The notes below the pieces were generated by a model. The model did no database searches and was not told where the DNA came from. It worked only from the letters and a program-made list of their open reading frames with translations. The translations under genes and the position numbers were made by a program. DNA of 64,000 nt, taken from NCBI GenBank assembly GCA_033853925.1, contig JAWOLC010000011.1, forward strand, positions 12,061-76,060, given 5' to 3'. Source of the DNA: JANXPZ01 sp033853925. Lineage in GTDB: Bacteria > Eisenbacteria > RBG-16-71-46. Shown here in pieces: positions 17,582 through 27,731 of the stretch (position 1 is the first letter of the stretch; each line of letters opens with the position of its first letter).

Positions 17582-20500
17582 GTGCGAGAACGCGGAGCGT
17601 CGTCGGCGAGAAGAAGCCCAGGGGATCCACGCTGGCTGGTCCTCCTGCTGGCGGGGCTGGGACTCGGGGCCGCCGCCGCGGCCAGCGCGGATTGCCCGAC
17701 CCTCGCGCCGCCCGGGGACCAGTCCAGGTGCGCCGACCCCGGTGGCAGGACGCGCTTCACCCTGAGCGGCACGGGGGCGGAGCAGTGCGCCTGGGTCCTG
17801 CTGCCCGGCCAGTCCAGCGGCGTCTACCGGGTCGCGCTGGGCAGCCCCACGGGCTGCGAGGTCGGCGTCGACGTCTTCAGCGACGGCCCCTGCACGGTGG
17901 CGGTGCAGTGGACGGGGCGGGCCGGCTCCGACTCGGCCTGCGTGCTGCGCGACACCGTCTACCTCGCGGTCGTCCCGGGGCCGGGCCCGCGCGGGACCAT
18001 CGACGCGGAGCGCTCGGGCTTCCTCGACGCGAACCGCATCCGCACCGTGTTCTGGAACTACGGCATGGTCGGCGACTATCCGCAGGATCCCGCCAACGTG
18101 GACCTCAGCGTCTTCCACTCCGTCGAGGTCCCGAAGGGCAGCGGGATGAACTACACGGACGGCATCACGCCCTTCGTGATGGCCCGGATCGCGCAGGCCG
18201 CGGGGGACACCGCCATCATCATGGAGACGGGGTTCCGCGAGCGCCAGGGCATCAGCCCCCTCCACAACCGCGTCATGCGCTTCGAGCCGCGGCCGGGGTT
18301 CTTCCAGGCCGACCCGCTGATCAACCGCGGCCGCTCGCCGGCCATCAGCAACGACCCGCGCACCTGGCCCTCCGCGTGGCCCGACAAGAAGTACGACCCC
18401 GACGACGCCGGCTGGCCGGGGAGCTGGGACGGCTACTTCGGCAAGCGGGCGGCGGCGGACGAGGAGAGCTTCACCGTCATGGACGACGACTTCTACGACG
18501 CCTGGGACTACGCGCCCGACGCCTGCGACCCGGACCGGCGCGGTCTCGGTCTCAAGGTCGAGGTGCGCGGCTTCCAGTGGGCGAACCCGCAGGCCGGGAA
18601 CGTCGTCTTCTGGCACTACGACATCACCAACGAAAGCACCACCGACTACGACGACAACATCATCTTCGGCCTCTACATGGACTCGGGGGTCGGAGGCTCC
18701 GCGCTCTCCTGCGACGGCATCTACGAGTCGGACGACGACAACGCCTACTTCGACCGCTCCTCCGGCCTCAACCTGGTCTACACCTGGGACACCTACGGGC
18801 ACGGCGTGGATCTGGCGGGCAACTGCAGCCCGACCGGCTACCTCGGCTACGCCTACATGGAGACACCCGGCAATCCCTACGACGGCATCGACAACGACAA
18901 CGACGGCATCACCGACGAGTCTCGCGACGGCGGTCCCGGCCAGCTCATCGTCGGGCAGACGGCGATCCGCGAGTACGCGGCGGCGCACTACGACCTGGCC
19001 AAGTTCGAGGCGTTCTACGGCCCGCTCGAGAACCGGCCCGCCTACCGCGCCGGGCGCTGGTGGACCGGGGACGAGGACATGGACTGGACGGCGGAGTTCG
19101 ACGACGTCGGCGCGGACGGCGTCCCCAACACCTTCGACACCGGCGAGGGCGACGGCATCCCCACCGACGGCGAGCCGCATTTCGACCGCACCGACAAGGA
19201 CGAGTCGGACCAGATCGGGCTCACCGGCTTCAAGATGAACCGGATCAAGGCCGGCGTGGGGAATCCGAACCCCGCCACGGACGACATCCTCTTCTACACC
19301 GACGCCCACCACTGGCCCGAGCGGCTGTGGCAGCACTTCACCGATCCCAACCCGGCTGCCCGCTTCGACTCCGCGGTGGCCGCGAACTACAACATCGGCT
19401 TCCTCTTCGCCTCCGGTCCCTTCAAGCTGCCGCCCGGGAAGCGGGAGCGCTTCAGCCTGGCGCTGGCCTACGGGCAGGACCTCGCCGAGCTGCGCGAGAC
19501 CGTGCACACGGTGCAGCTCATCTACAACGCGAATTACCAGTTCGCCGTGCCGCCCACGCTGCCGACCGCCTCGGCCGAGGCGGGCGACGGCTACGTCCGG
19601 CTCTCGTGGGACGACGCGGCGGAGCGCAGCCTCGACCCGGTCACGAACACCTTCGACTTCGAGGGGTACCGCATCTACCGGGCGACGGATCCCGAGTTCC
19701 GCGATCCGCAGATCGTGCCCACCGGCTCGACCCAGCTCTGGCTGCCCAACGGCAAGCCCATCGCCCAGTTCGATCTCGCGGACGGGCGGAAGGGCTACTC
19801 GCGCAAGGTGATCAACGGCATCGGCTACTACCTCGGCACGGACAGCGGGATCCGCCACACCTGGACCGACACCACGGTGACGAACGGCCAGGAGTACTAC
19901 TACGCGGTCTGCGCGTACGACTACGGCTACGACCCGGGCGCGGACTCCTTGGCCATCTACCCGTCGGAGAATTCGATCACGGTCTCGCGCACGCCCCGGG
20001 GCGGCCTGATCCTGCCCAGGAACGTGGTGCAGGTGCGGCCCAATCCGAGAGTGCCGGGCTACGTGCCCGGCTCGTCGAGCGGGGTGACCAAGGTCGCGGG
20101 GAACGGCACCGGCGCCGTGGGCATCCGGGTCGTGAACTCGGGCCTCGTCCCCGACGGGCATCTGTTCACGGTCGGCTTCGTCACCACCTCACCCGACAGC
20201 ATCCACGCCACGAGCTACGTGCTCCGGGACAGCACCTCGCGGCGCACGCTCTTCTCGACGGGCTCCGACTTCGACAGCCTGGGGACGGGCCCTTCCGGCG
20301 CCGGCTTGCTGCCGCTCGTCAGATCGGTCGAGCAGTGCAGCGTGGACGGCAGGGCCTCCGGATTCCGCTCGGGCAGCGGCACGAACGTGACGCTCTCCAC
20401 CTACTACGCCAACAGCGCGATGCCCATGAACCTGAAGCGGCTCGGCTACCCGGACAACCTCACGATCGTGTTCGACAGCACCTTCGCCGACACGGGCCTG

Positions 20501-21175
20501 GGCTGGGGGCCGGTGCGGCGGAACCCGGCGAAGTTCCAGCTCTGGGCCCACACGGACACGGGCGACGTGCGTCTCAAGTTCCGCTTCAACGACCTGCCCT
20601 CGGGCAGGGGAGACGGCACGCTCGACTCGCTGGGCGAGTGGATCGAGGTCATCGCCCCCGGCCCGCCGGTGCGCGTGGACTCGCTCGTGGCCTGGCGCAT
20701 CCAGGTGGATCCGAGCGGGCCGCACGGCCGCCCCGACGTGGTCCCGCCCGGTGCCGGCGACGTCTACGACCTGGTCGTGGTCCGCCCCCTGAACCCCTCG
20801 GACCGCTTCCTCTTCAGCAGCGGCGGCGAGCGCGTCGACGCCGCGAAGGCCGCGACGGACTACGCCAGCAAGCCCTACGTGGTGCCCAATCCGTACGTGG
20901 GCGCCGCCGCCTTCGAGCCCGAGCGCTTCGCCGTCTCGGGGCGCGGCGACCGGCGCATGGAATTCCGCAACCTGCCGCAGAACGCCACGGTGCGCATCTA
21001 CACCGTGCGCGGCGACCTCGTGCGCACCCTGCGCCAGGACGGCTCGCTGAACGGCTACGTGGCCTGGGACCTGCGCACCAAGGACAACCTGGACGTGGCT
21101 CCGGGCCTCTACATCTTCCACGTCGAAGCTCCCGGCGCGAACGGCTACGTCGGGAAGTTCGCGATCATCAAATGA
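17582..21175 (+). CDS. Large secreted protein with fibronectin-like and C-terminal sorting domains
   Basis: 1197 residues from GTG 17582, 10 nt after the receptor. Signal peptide around RWLVLLLAGLGLGAAAAASA. The body is Asp/Tyr/Gly-rich with calcium-like DNDNDGITDES; a fibronectin-III-like part (FDFEGYRIYRATDPEF) sits near residue 700. The end (VPNPYVGAAAFEPE, TVRIYTVRGDLVRTL, APGLYIFHVEAP, KFAIIK) is a FlgD-like sorting domain. The family is known from gliding or surface-protein-rich bacteria but has no defined function. Its TGA overlaps the ATG of the next gene (ATGA). Confidence 0.85.
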   Translation: MRERGASSARRSPGDPRWLVLLLAGLGLGAAAAASADCPTLAPPGDQSRCADPGGRTRFTLSGTGAEQCAWVLLPGQSSGVYRVALGSPTGCEVGVDVFSDGPCTVAVQWTGRAGSDSACVLRDTVYLAVVPGPGPRGTIDAERSGFLDANRIRTVFWNYGMVGDYPQDPANVDLSVFHSVEVPKGSGMNYTDGITPFVMARIAQAAGDTAIIMETGFRERQGISPLHNRVMRFEPRPGFFQADPLINRGRSPAISNDPRTWPSAWPDKKYDPDDAGWPGSWDGYFGKRAAADEESFTVMDDDFYDAWDYAPDACDPDRRGLGLKVEVRGFQWANPQAGNVVFWHYDITNESTTDYDDNIIFGLYMDSGVGGSALSCDGIYESDDDNAYFDRSSGLNLVYTWDTYGHGVDLAGNCSPTGYLGYAYMETPGNPYDGIDNDNDGITDESRDGGPGQLIVGQTAIREYAAAHYDLAKFEAFYGPLENRPAYRAGRWWTGDEDMDWTAEFDDVGADGVPNTFDTGEGDGIPTDGEPHFDRTDKDESDQIGLTGFKMNRIKAGVGNPNPATDDILFYTDAHHWPERLWQHFTDPNPAARFDSAVAANYNIGFLFASGPFKLPPGKRERFSLALAYGQDLAELRETVHTVQLIYNANYQFAVPPTLPTASAEAGDGYVRLSWDDAAERSLDPVTNTFDFEGYRIYRATDPEFRDPQIVPTGSTQLWLPNGKPIAQFDLADGRKGYSRKVINGIGYYLGTDSGIRHTWTDTTVTNGQEYYYAVCAYDYGYDPGADSLAIYPSENSITVSRTPRGGLILPRNVVQVRPNPRVPGYVPGSSSGVTKVAGNGTGAVGIRVVNSGLVPDGHLFTVGFVTTSPDSIHATSYVLRDSTSRRTLFSTGSDFDSLGTGPSGAGLLPLVRSVEQCSVDGRASGFRSGSGTNVTLSTYYANSAMPMNLKRLGYPDNLTIVFDSTFADTGLGWGPVRRNPAKFQLWAHTDTGDVRLKFRFNDLPSGRGDGTLDSLGEWIEVIAPGPPVRVDSLVAWRIQVDPSGPHGRPDVVPPGAGDVYDLVVVRPLNPSDRFLFSSGGERVDAAKAATDYASKPYVVPNPYVGAAAFEPERFAVSGRGDRRMEFRNLPQNATVRIYTVRGDLVRTLRQDGSLNGYVAWDLRTKDNLDVAPGLYIFHVEAPGANGYVGKFAIIK

Positions 21176-22200
21176 GCGCCCGCGCGAGCACGAGTCGGCG
21201 GATCCTGGCCGGGGTGGCGGCGCTGCTGCTGGCGGCCCTGCCGGCCTGGGGCCAGAGCAAGACGGGCACCACGATCGGCCAGTTCCTGCTGATCGAGCCC
21301 AGCGCGCGCATCGCCGGCATGGGGAACGCCGGGGTGGCGATCGCCGACGGCCTGGACGCGGTCTACTTCAACCCGGCGACGATCGGGCTGCTGCGGGGCT
21401 ACAACGTGCAGTTCACGCACAGCGCCTGGCTGGCCGACATCCGCTTCGACTACGCGGCGGCCTCGATTCCCCTCGGCAAGTGGGGCAGCGCGGTGGCCAG
21501 CGTGACGGCCCTGAACTCCGGGGCCATGGACGTGCGCACGGTCTCGCAGCCCCTGGGCACGGGGGAGACGTTCTCCGTGTCCGACGTGGCCCTCGGGCTG
21601 GGGTACGGGCGGCAGATCACCGACCGCTTCTCCACGGGCGCCCAGATCCAGTACGTGCAGGAGACGATCTGGCACAGCTCGCTGAGCACGGTCGTGCTCG
21701 ACCTGGGCACGCTGTACCGGATCTCGGACCGCGGGCTCAGGATCGGCGCGAGCCTGTCGCACCTGGGCACGCAGGGGCGCTTCGCGGGCCGGGATCTGAA
21801 CGTCGTCTACGACAACGACCCGAGCCGGTACGGCGACAACGGCACGCTGCCCGGCGACATGTTCACCAGCGACTTCTCGGTCCCGACGCTCTTCCGCGTG
21901 GGCCTCGGCCTGCCGTTCCAGTTCGGGCCGCGGGCGCGGCTGGACCTCGCGGCGGACGCCTTCCACCCGGCCGACAATTCCGAGGGCCTGAGCGCGGGGG
22001 CGGAGTTCCGCTACGCGCGCGTCCTCTCGCTGCGGGCCGGCTGGCAGGACGCGTTCCAGCAGGACACCGAGGTCGGCCTGACGCTGGGCGCCGGATTGCA
22101 GGGGAAGGTGGACGTGTACGGATACCGGGTCGACTACGGTTGGGCGGATCACAGGCGGCTGGGCGGCACGCATCGCCTGACCATCCAGCTCGCGTTCTAG
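21172..22200 (+). CDS. PorV/PorQ-family outer-membrane protein
   Basis: 342 residues from ATG 21172, sharing ATGA with the previous stop, so likely translationally coupled. Signal peptide (VAALLLAALPAWGQ), then the family opening FLLIEPSARIAGMGNAGVAI and GLDAVYFNPATIGLL, followed by alternating strands to the final Phe (THRLTIQLAF). PorV-type barrels carry sorted proteins in T9SS; this copy is tied to the preceding sorted protein and may serve it specifically. That link is inference. Confidence 0.87.
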   Translation: MSARASTSRRILAGVAALLLAALPAWGQSKTGTTIGQFLLIEPSARIAGMGNAGVAIADGLDAVYFNPATIGLLRGYNVQFTHSAWLADIRFDYAAASIPLGKWGSAVASVTALNSGAMDVRTVSQPLGTGETFSVSDVALGLGYGRQITDRFSTGAQIQYVQETIWHSSLSTVVLDLGTLYRISDRGLRIGASLSHLGTQGRFAGRDLNVVYDNDPSRYGDNGTLPGDMFTSDFSVPTLFRVGLGLPFQFGPRARLDLAADAFHPADNSEGLSAGAEFRYARVLSLRAGWQDAFQQDTEVGLTLGAGLQGKVDVYGYRVDYGWADHRRLGGTHRLTIQLAF

Positions 22201-22264
22201 GGCGGGAGATCGCGGCCCGCCCGCAAGACGAGACGGCCGAGGAAGGCCGACGGGAGAGGTGGAC

Positions 22265-23836
22265 ATGCGCAACTGCATCCTGGCGTTCCTCGTGCTCCTG
22301 GGCGGGGCCGCCGACGCGAGGGCTCAGAGCACGGCGGCCGTCCTGGACACGATCCAGCACGCCACCTTCGACTACTTCTGGTACGAGGCGAACGCCGCGA
22401 ACGGCCTGATCAAGGATCGCAGCACCGCCACCTCCCCGGCGAGCATCGCGGCGGTGGGCTTCGGGCTCTCGGCCATCTGCGTGGGCGTCGACCACGGCTG
22501 GATCACGCGCGAGGCGGGCCGCGACCGGGTCCTCACCACCCTCCGCACGTTCTGGTACGGCCCGCAGGGAAGCGGCGCCAGCGGCATCATCGGCTACAAG
22601 GGGCTCTTCTACCACTGGCTCGACATGAGCACCGCGACCCGCACCTGGAGCTGCGAGCTGTCCACGATCGACACGGCCCTGCTGATGGCCGGCATCCTGG
22701 ACAGCAAGCAGTACTTCACCGGCGGCGACGCGGCGGAGGACTCGATCCGGACCCTGGCGGACGCGATCTACCAGCGGGCGGACTGGGAGTTCATGCGCAA
22801 CGGCGCCCAGGGGATCTACATGGGCTGGAAGCCCGGCACGGGCTTCTCCGGCTACGGCCTCTGGCAGGGCTACAACGAGGCCATGATCCTCTACCTCCTG
22901 GCCCTCGGCTCGCCCACGCATCCGGTGCCGGCGAGCACCTGGACGTACTGGATGAGCGGCTACCAGTGGACCACGCAGTACGGCCAGACCTACATCATCT
23001 TCCCGCCGCTCTTCGGCCACCAGTACTCGCACTGCTGGGTCGACTTCCGCACGAGCCAGGACGCCTTCATGCGCGTCAAGGGCATCACCTACTTCGAGAA
23101 CTCGCGGCGGGCCACGCTGGCCCAGCGGGCCTACGCGGCGGCCAATCCCTACGGCTGGACCGGCTACAGCGACAGCCTCTGGGGGCTGACCGCCTCCGAC
23201 ATCAAGAACGGCTACAGCGCCCGCGGCGCGCCGCCGACGCAGAACGACGACGGCACCATCACGCCCAGCGCGCCGGGGGGCTCGATCGCCTTCGCCCCCG
23301 ACGAGGTGATCCCGGTGCTGCGCAACCTGTACCTGAACTATCCCGCGGCCTGGGGCACCTACGGCTTCCGGGACGCCTTCAACCTGAGCCTCAATCCGGA
23401 CTGGTACGATACGGACTTCCTCGGCATCGACGAGGGGCCGATCGTGCTGATGATCGAGAACTACCTGCACTCCTCGGTCTGGCTGCGCTTCAATCGGAAC
23501 CCGGACGTCCAGCGCGGGCTCGAGCGGGCGGGCTTCACCGCCATTGCCGCGGTCGGTCCGGGCCCGGGGGCGGAGGCCGAGCTGGCCGCCTGGAGCGAGC
23601 CCAACCCGTTCACGGGCTCGGCCACCGTGCGCTTCCGCCTGCCCGCGGCGGGCCCCGTGCGTCTGGCCGTTTTCGATCTGGGCGGCCGGCGGGTCGCGAC
23701 TCTGCTCGACGGGACGCGCCCTGCGGGCGAACATGCGGTGACCTGGCGGGCCGCGGGGGCGCCGAGCGGCGTGTACTTCGTCCGGCTCGAAGCGGGTGGC
23801 CGATCGGTGACGCGGCGTTGCGTGCGGCTCGAATGA
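22265..23836 (+). CDS. Secreted glycoamylase-type enzyme (PF10091, GH144-like) with sorting domain
   Basis: 523 residues; ATG 22265 sits 5 nt after GGGAGAGG. Signal peptide LAFLVLLGGAADARAQ. The (alpha/alpha)6 domain shows family landmarks: TFDYFWYEANAANGLIKDRS, IAAVGFGLSAICVG, LFYHWLDM, CELSTIDTALLMAG, GYNEAMILYLLALGSPTHP, FGHQYSHCWVDFR, WGLTASD and SIAFAPDEVIPVL. Residues after about 435 are a FlgD-like sorting domain (EPNPFTGSATVRF). Characterised relatives in GH144 are endo-beta-1,2-glucanases; that activity here is inference. Paralogue of the gene at 24967. Confidence 0.88.
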   Translation: MRNCILAFLVLLGGAADARAQSTAAVLDTIQHATFDYFWYEANAANGLIKDRSTATSPASIAAVGFGLSAICVGVDHGWITREAGRDRVLTTLRTFWYGPQGSGASGIIGYKGLFYHWLDMSTATRTWSCELSTIDTALLMAGILDSKQYFTGGDAAEDSIRTLADAIYQRADWEFMRNGAQGIYMGWKPGTGFSGYGLWQGYNEAMILYLLALGSPTHPVPASTWTYWMSGYQWTTQYGQTYIIFPPLFGHQYSHCWVDFRTSQDAFMRVKGITYFENSRRATLAQRAYAAANPYGWTGYSDSLWGLTASDIKNGYSARGAPPTQNDDGTITPSAPGGSIAFAPDEVIPVLRNLYLNYPAAWGTYGFRDAFNLSLNPDWYDTDFLGIDEGPIVLMIENYLHSSVWLRFNRNPDVQRGLERAGFTAIAAVGPGPGAEAELAAWSEPNPFTGSATVRFRLPAAGPVRLAVFDLGGRRVATLLDGTRPAGEHAVTWRAAGAPSGVYFVRLEAGGRSVTRRCVRLE

Positions 23837-23893
23837 GGGAGCCGGGCGGGGCAAGGCCCGCGGCGCGGCCGCGGCGCCTGGCGGAGGGATAGC

Positions 23894-24958
23894 ATGGCGA
23901 CGATCCGAGACGTGGCGCGGGCGAGCAACGTGTCCATCGCCACGGTGTCGCGGGTGTTCAACCAGAGCCCGCTCGTGAGCGAGGACACGCGCCAGCGCGT
24001 GGTCGCCGCGGCGAGCCGCCTGGGCTACTGGCCCAACGGTATCGCCCGCAGCCTCATCACCAACCGCACGCACACCCTCGGGCTCCTCCTCCCGGACCTG
24101 CACGGGGAGTTCTTCTCGGAGGTCATCCACGGGGTCGACCTCAAGGCGCGGGAGAGAGGCTTCCACCTGCTCGTGTCCCGCTCCAGCTCGAGCGCCGAGG
24201 AGCTGACGGACGCGCTGCGCGCCATGCGCGGCCGGGTGGACGGCCTCATCGTCATGGCGCCGGACGTGGACGCTTCGCGGGCGCTGCGCAGCGCGGCGGG
24301 CAACGTCCCCATCGTGCTCCTGAACCCGGAGGTGGAGCTGCCGGGCTCCGACACCGTCGGGATCGACAACCTGCACGGGGCGGCGACGATCGTCCACCAC
24401 CTGATCGACCTCGGCAACCGCCGCATCGCCACGATCACGGGGCCGGGCCAGAACATCGACGCGCGCCAGCGGCTCGACGGCTATCGCGCGGCGCTGCGGG
24501 AGGCCGGCCTCGCGCCCGACCCCGACCTCGAGTTCCACGGGGACTTCACGGAGCGGTCGGGGTACGAGGCGGCCCGGGCGATTCTGCGTCAGCGCAGCGG
24601 CGCCACGGCGATCTTCGTGGCCAACGACCACATGGCCATCGGCGTGATCGGCGCGCTCCAGGAGGCGGGCATGCGGGTGCCCGACGACATCGCCGTCACG
24701 GGCTTCGACGACATCCCGATGGCGCGCTACCTGACGCCGCCGCTCACGACCATGCACGTGAACATGCTGCAGATCGGGGAGCGGGCGGTCGAGCTGCTGG
24801 TGGACCCGGAGCGGGTGGCCGGCCCTCCCGAGGGTCGGCACGAGGTGCTGCCCACGACGCTGGTCGTGCGGGAGTCGTGCGGGGCCCGCCGGCCGCGCCG
24901 CAGCGGGGGGGCGCCGGGCTGGGATCGCGGCGAGCCTCCCGCCGCGGTGCCGCGCTGA
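23894..24958 (+). CDS. LacI-family transcriptional regulator
   Basis: 354 residues, ATG after GGAGGG. The N-terminal helix-turn-helix reads TIRDVARASNVSIATVSRVF, followed by the hinge (ARSLITNRTHTLGLLLPD) and a periplasmic-binding-like ligand domain (IFVANDHMAIGVIGAL, DDIAVTGFDDIPMARYLTPP). It lies inside the operon between the two glycoamylase genes. Sites of LacI type overlap the promoters at 12644 and 36302, making it the probable repressor of both arms of the locus. The inducer is probably a product of the enzymes encoded here. Confidence 0.93.
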   Translation: MATIRDVARASNVSIATVSRVFNQSPLVSEDTRQRVVAAASRLGYWPNGIARSLITNRTHTLGLLLPDLHGEFFSEVIHGVDLKARERGFHLLVSRSSSSAEELTDALRAMRGRVDGLIVMAPDVDASRALRSAAGNVPIVLLNPEVELPGSDTVGIDNLHGAATIVHHLIDLGNRRIATITGPGQNIDARQRLDGYRAALREAGLAPDPDLEFHGDFTERSGYEAARAILRQRSGATAIFVANDHMAIGVIGALQEAGMRVPDDIAVTGFDDIPMARYLTPPLTTMHVNMLQIGERAVELLVDPERVAGPPEGRHEVLPTTLVVRESCGARRPRRSGGAPGWDRGEPPAAVPR

Positions 24959-24966
24959 AGCCGGCC

Positions 24967-26430
24967 GTGGCCCTCCGCTCGCGCACCCGTCCGGCCGCCG
25001 GCCGCCGCGTGGCGCTCGCGGCGCTCCTCGTCCTGGTCGCGGCCTTGGGCTGCCGCGACGGCTTCACGGCGCGCGGCCCGCGTGGCCCCGCCCCCTCCGG
25101 CGAGACCGCCTTCCTCGACACGCTCGAGTTGCGCACCTTCCGCTGGTTCTGGGAGCTGAGCGATTCCCGCACGGGGCTGACGCCGGATCGCTGGCCGAGC
25201 AAGTCGTTCTCGAGCGTGGCGGCGGTGGGCTTCGCGCTCACGGCCTACCCGATCGGGGCGGAGCGCGGCTACGTGACCCGGGCGGCCGCCTGCGAGCGCA
25301 CGCTGGCCACGCTCCGCTTCTTCTGGACCGCGCCCCAGGGCTCCGCGGCGCGGGGCTGCACCGGCTACCACGGCTTCTTCTACCACTTCCTCGAGCCCGT
25401 GAGCGGCCAGCGCTTCGAGCGCGTGGAGCTCTCCACGATGGACACCGCGCTCCTCCTCGCGGGGGCGCTCTTCTGCCAGTCCTACTTCGACCGCGCGGAC
25501 CCGCGCGAGGCGGAGGTGCGCGCCCTGGCCGAGTCGCTCTACGCGCGCGCGGACTGGCGCTGGGCACTGGTGCGGCCGCCCATGATCGTGCACGGCTGGA
25601 CCCCCGAGGAGGGCTTCCTGCCCTGGGACTGGCAGGGCATGAACGAGTCCATGCTGGTTCCCATCCTGGCGCTCGGCTCGCCCACGCACCCGGTCGAGCC
25701 CGCGGTCTGGTCCTACTGGATGGGGGGCTGCCGCTGGGGCTCGTTCCAGGGCGTGGAGCACTTCGGCTTCGCGCCGCTCTTCGGCCACCAGTTCACCCAG
25801 GTCTGGCTCGACCTGCGCGGGCTCAGGGACAGCACCCTGCGGGCGCGGGGGATCGACTGGTTCGAGAACTCTCGACGGGCCACCCTCGCCCAGCGGGCCT
25901 ACTGTCTGGCCAACCCCGGCGGCTTCCGCGGCTACGGAGCCGATCTCTGGGGGCTCACCGCCTGCGACGGGCCGCTCAACGACACGGTGGCGGTGGCCGG
26001 GCGCAGGCTCCGCTTCGAGACCTACGCCGCGCGCGGGGCCGGCGTCCAGCGCGTCTCCGACGACGGCACGATCTCGCCGGCCGCGGCCGGCGGCTCGATC
26101 GCCTTCGCGCCCGAGCTGGTGATCCCCACGCTGCAGGCCATGCGCCGCACCTACGGCGAGAACCTGTTCTCGCGGTACGGCTTCGTGGACGCGCTCAATC
26201 CGACGCTGGACGTGGCGGTACCCGTGCAGCACGGGCGGGTGATCCCGGGCACCGGCTGGTTCGACACCGACTACCTGGGGATCGACCAGGGCCCGATCCT
26301 GGCCATGCTCGAGAACTGGCGCAGCGGGCTCGTGTGGCGGACCATGCGGAAGAACGCGCACGTCGTCCGCGGCCTCGTGGCCGCGGGGTTCACGGGCGGA
26401 TGGCTGGACTCGCTCTCCCGGGCCCGCTGA
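24967..26430 (+). CDS. Lipoprotein glycoamylase-type enzyme (PF10091, GH144-like)
   Basis: About 487 residues from GTG 24967, 8 nt after the LacI stop; the start is not certain. Signal peptide ends VLVAALGC, a lipobox, so it is probably lipid-anchored. The catalytic domain parallels the gene at 22265: LRTFRWFWELSDSRTGLTPD, VAAVGFALTAYPIG, GFFYHFLE, ELSTMDTALLLAGA, GMNESMLVPILALGSPTHP, FGHQFTQVWLDLR, WGLTACD, SIAFAPELVIPTL. It has no C-terminal sorting domain. Probably the second, periplasm-facing or membrane-held step of the same glucan breakdown. Confidence 0.85.
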   Translation: MALRSRTRPAAGRRVALAALLVLVAALGCRDGFTARGPRGPAPSGETAFLDTLELRTFRWFWELSDSRTGLTPDRWPSKSFSSVAAVGFALTAYPIGAERGYVTRAAACERTLATLRFFWTAPQGSAARGCTGYHGFFYHFLEPVSGQRFERVELSTMDTALLLAGALFCQSYFDRADPREAEVRALAESLYARADWRWALVRPPMIVHGWTPEEGFLPWDWQGMNESMLVPILALGSPTHPVEPAVWSYWMGGCRWGSFQGVEHFGFAPLFGHQFTQVWLDLRGLRDSTLRARGIDWFENSRRATLAQRAYCLANPGGFRGYGADLWGLTACDGPLNDTVAVAGRRLRFETYAARGAGVQRVSDDGTISPAAAGGSIAFAPELVIPTLQAMRRTYGENLFSRYGFVDALNPTLDVAVPVQHGRVIPGTGWFDTDYLGIDQGPILAMLENWRSGLVWRTMRKNAHVVRGLVAAGFTGGWLDSLSRAR

Positions 26431-27731
26431 CGAGCCGGGCCGCGCGGGCGCTCGCCGTGGCGGGCCTCGTGGCGCTCGCCGGCTGCCGCGGCGCCGGCGA
26501 GGCGCGGACGACCGTGCGCTTCTGGGCGATGGGGCGCGAGGGCGAGGTCGTCCAGGAGCTGGTCCGCGACTTCGAGCGCGAGAATCCCACGGTGCGCGTG
26601 ATCGTCCAGCAGATGCCCTGGGACGCGGCGCACGAGAAGCTGCTCACCGCCTTCGTGGGACGCTCCACGCCCGACCTCGCCCAGCTCGGCAACACCTGGA
26701 TCCCCGAGTTCGTCGCGCTGCGCGCCGTGGAGCCGCTCGGCCCCTGGCTCGCGGGCTCCCGGGCCGTGGCGGAGTCCTCGTACTTCGCCGGCATCTGGGA
26801 CACCAACGTGGTGGACGGCGTGCCCTACGGCGTGCCCTGGTACGTGGACACCCGCGTGCTCTTCTACCGCCGCGACCTGCTCCGGCAGGCCGGCTGGGAC
26901 TCGATCCCGGGCGGCTGGAGCGAGTGGCTGCGGGCCATGGAGGACGTGAAGCGCCTGGGCCGCGGCCGCTTCGCCATCTTCCTCCCCACGAACGAGTACA
27001 CGCCCTGGATCGTGCTCGGCATGCAGGCGGGCTCGCCGCTCCTGCGCGACGGAGAGTCGCGCGGGGACTTCTCGGGACCCGAGTACCGGCGCGCCGCCGC
27101 CTTCTATCTCGAGGTGTTTCGCCGCGGGCTCGCCCCGAACGTGGCCGGGGCCACGATCGCCAACCGCTACCAGGAGTTCGAGCGCGGCACGTTCGCCATG
27201 TACATCAGCGGCCCGTGGGACGTGGGCGAGTTCGGGCGCCGGTTGTCTCCGGCCATGAAGGGGGCCTGGTTCATCGCCACGCTCCCCGGCCCCGACGGCC
27301 CGGCCAGCGGCGTCTCCTCCGCCGGCGGCTCGAGCCTCGTGCTCTTCCGCGACTCCCGCCACAAGCGCGAGGCGTGGCGCCTCGTGGAGTACCTCTCGCG
27401 GCCCGAGGTGCAGCTCCGCTTCCAGCGGCTGTGCGGGAACCTGCCCGCGCGGCTCGAGGCCTGGCGCGACTCGTCCCTGGCGAACGATCCCTTCGCCCGC
27501 GTGTTCGAGCGGCAGCTCCGGCGCGTGGTCTCGACGCCGAAGGTGCCCGAGTGGGAGAACATCTCGAAGAGCCTCCAGGACTGCGTCGAGTCCATGGTGC
27601 TCGGGCACGCGCCGCCCGATTCGGCGCTGGCGAGCCTGGATCGGCGGGTGGACCGCATCCTCGAGAAGCGGCGCTGGCTCCTGGAGCGGGAGCGGCGGCG
27701 CGTGGCGGGCGGGACGGCGGAGGCGCGATGA
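26400..27731 (+). CDS. ABC sugar transporter, substrate-binding lipoprotein
   Basis: 443 residues from ATG 26400, overlapping the glycoamylase stop by 31 nt. Lipoprotein signal ARALAVAGLVALAGC. Family-1 solute-binding features: TVRFWAMGREGEVVQELV, STPDLAQLGNTWIPEF, GVPYGVPWYVDTRVLFYRRD, FAMYISGPWDVGEF, and SSAGGSSLVLF. It would hand an oligosaccharide in the periplasm to the permeases encoded next, with which it is coupled (ATGA overlap at 27728). Confidence 0.93.
   Translation: MAGLALPGPLTSRAARALAVAGLVALAGCRGAGEARTTVRFWAMGREGEVVQELVRDFERENPTVRVIVQQMPWDAAHEKLLTAFVGRSTPDLAQLGNTWIPEFVALRAVEPLGPWLAGSRAVAESSYFAGIWDTNVVDGVPYGVPWYVDTRVLFYRRDLLRQAGWDSIPGGWSEWLRAMEDVKRLGRGRFAIFLPTNEYTPWIVLGMQAGSPLLRDGESRGDFSGPEYRRAAAFYLEVFRRGLAPNVAGATIANRYQEFERGTFAMYISGPWDVGEFGRRLSPAMKGAWFIATLPGPDGPASGVSSAGGSSLVLFRDSRHKREAWRLVEYLSRPEVQLRFQRLCGNLPARLEAWRDSSLANDPFARVFERQLRRVVSTPKVPEWENISKSLQDCVESMVLGHAPPDSALASLDRRVDRILEKRRWLLERERRRVAGGTAEAR

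Noticed and set aside
22080..22130. Sigma-54-like TGG-N10-GC with TTGCA
   Set aside because: Lies inside the PorV coding region with no gene placed to use it.
17692..22200. 1502-codon frame on the plus strand reaching into the PorV gene
   Set aside because: Only the part from ATG 21172 has a signal peptide and family motifs; the rest is the shadow of the 17582 gene.
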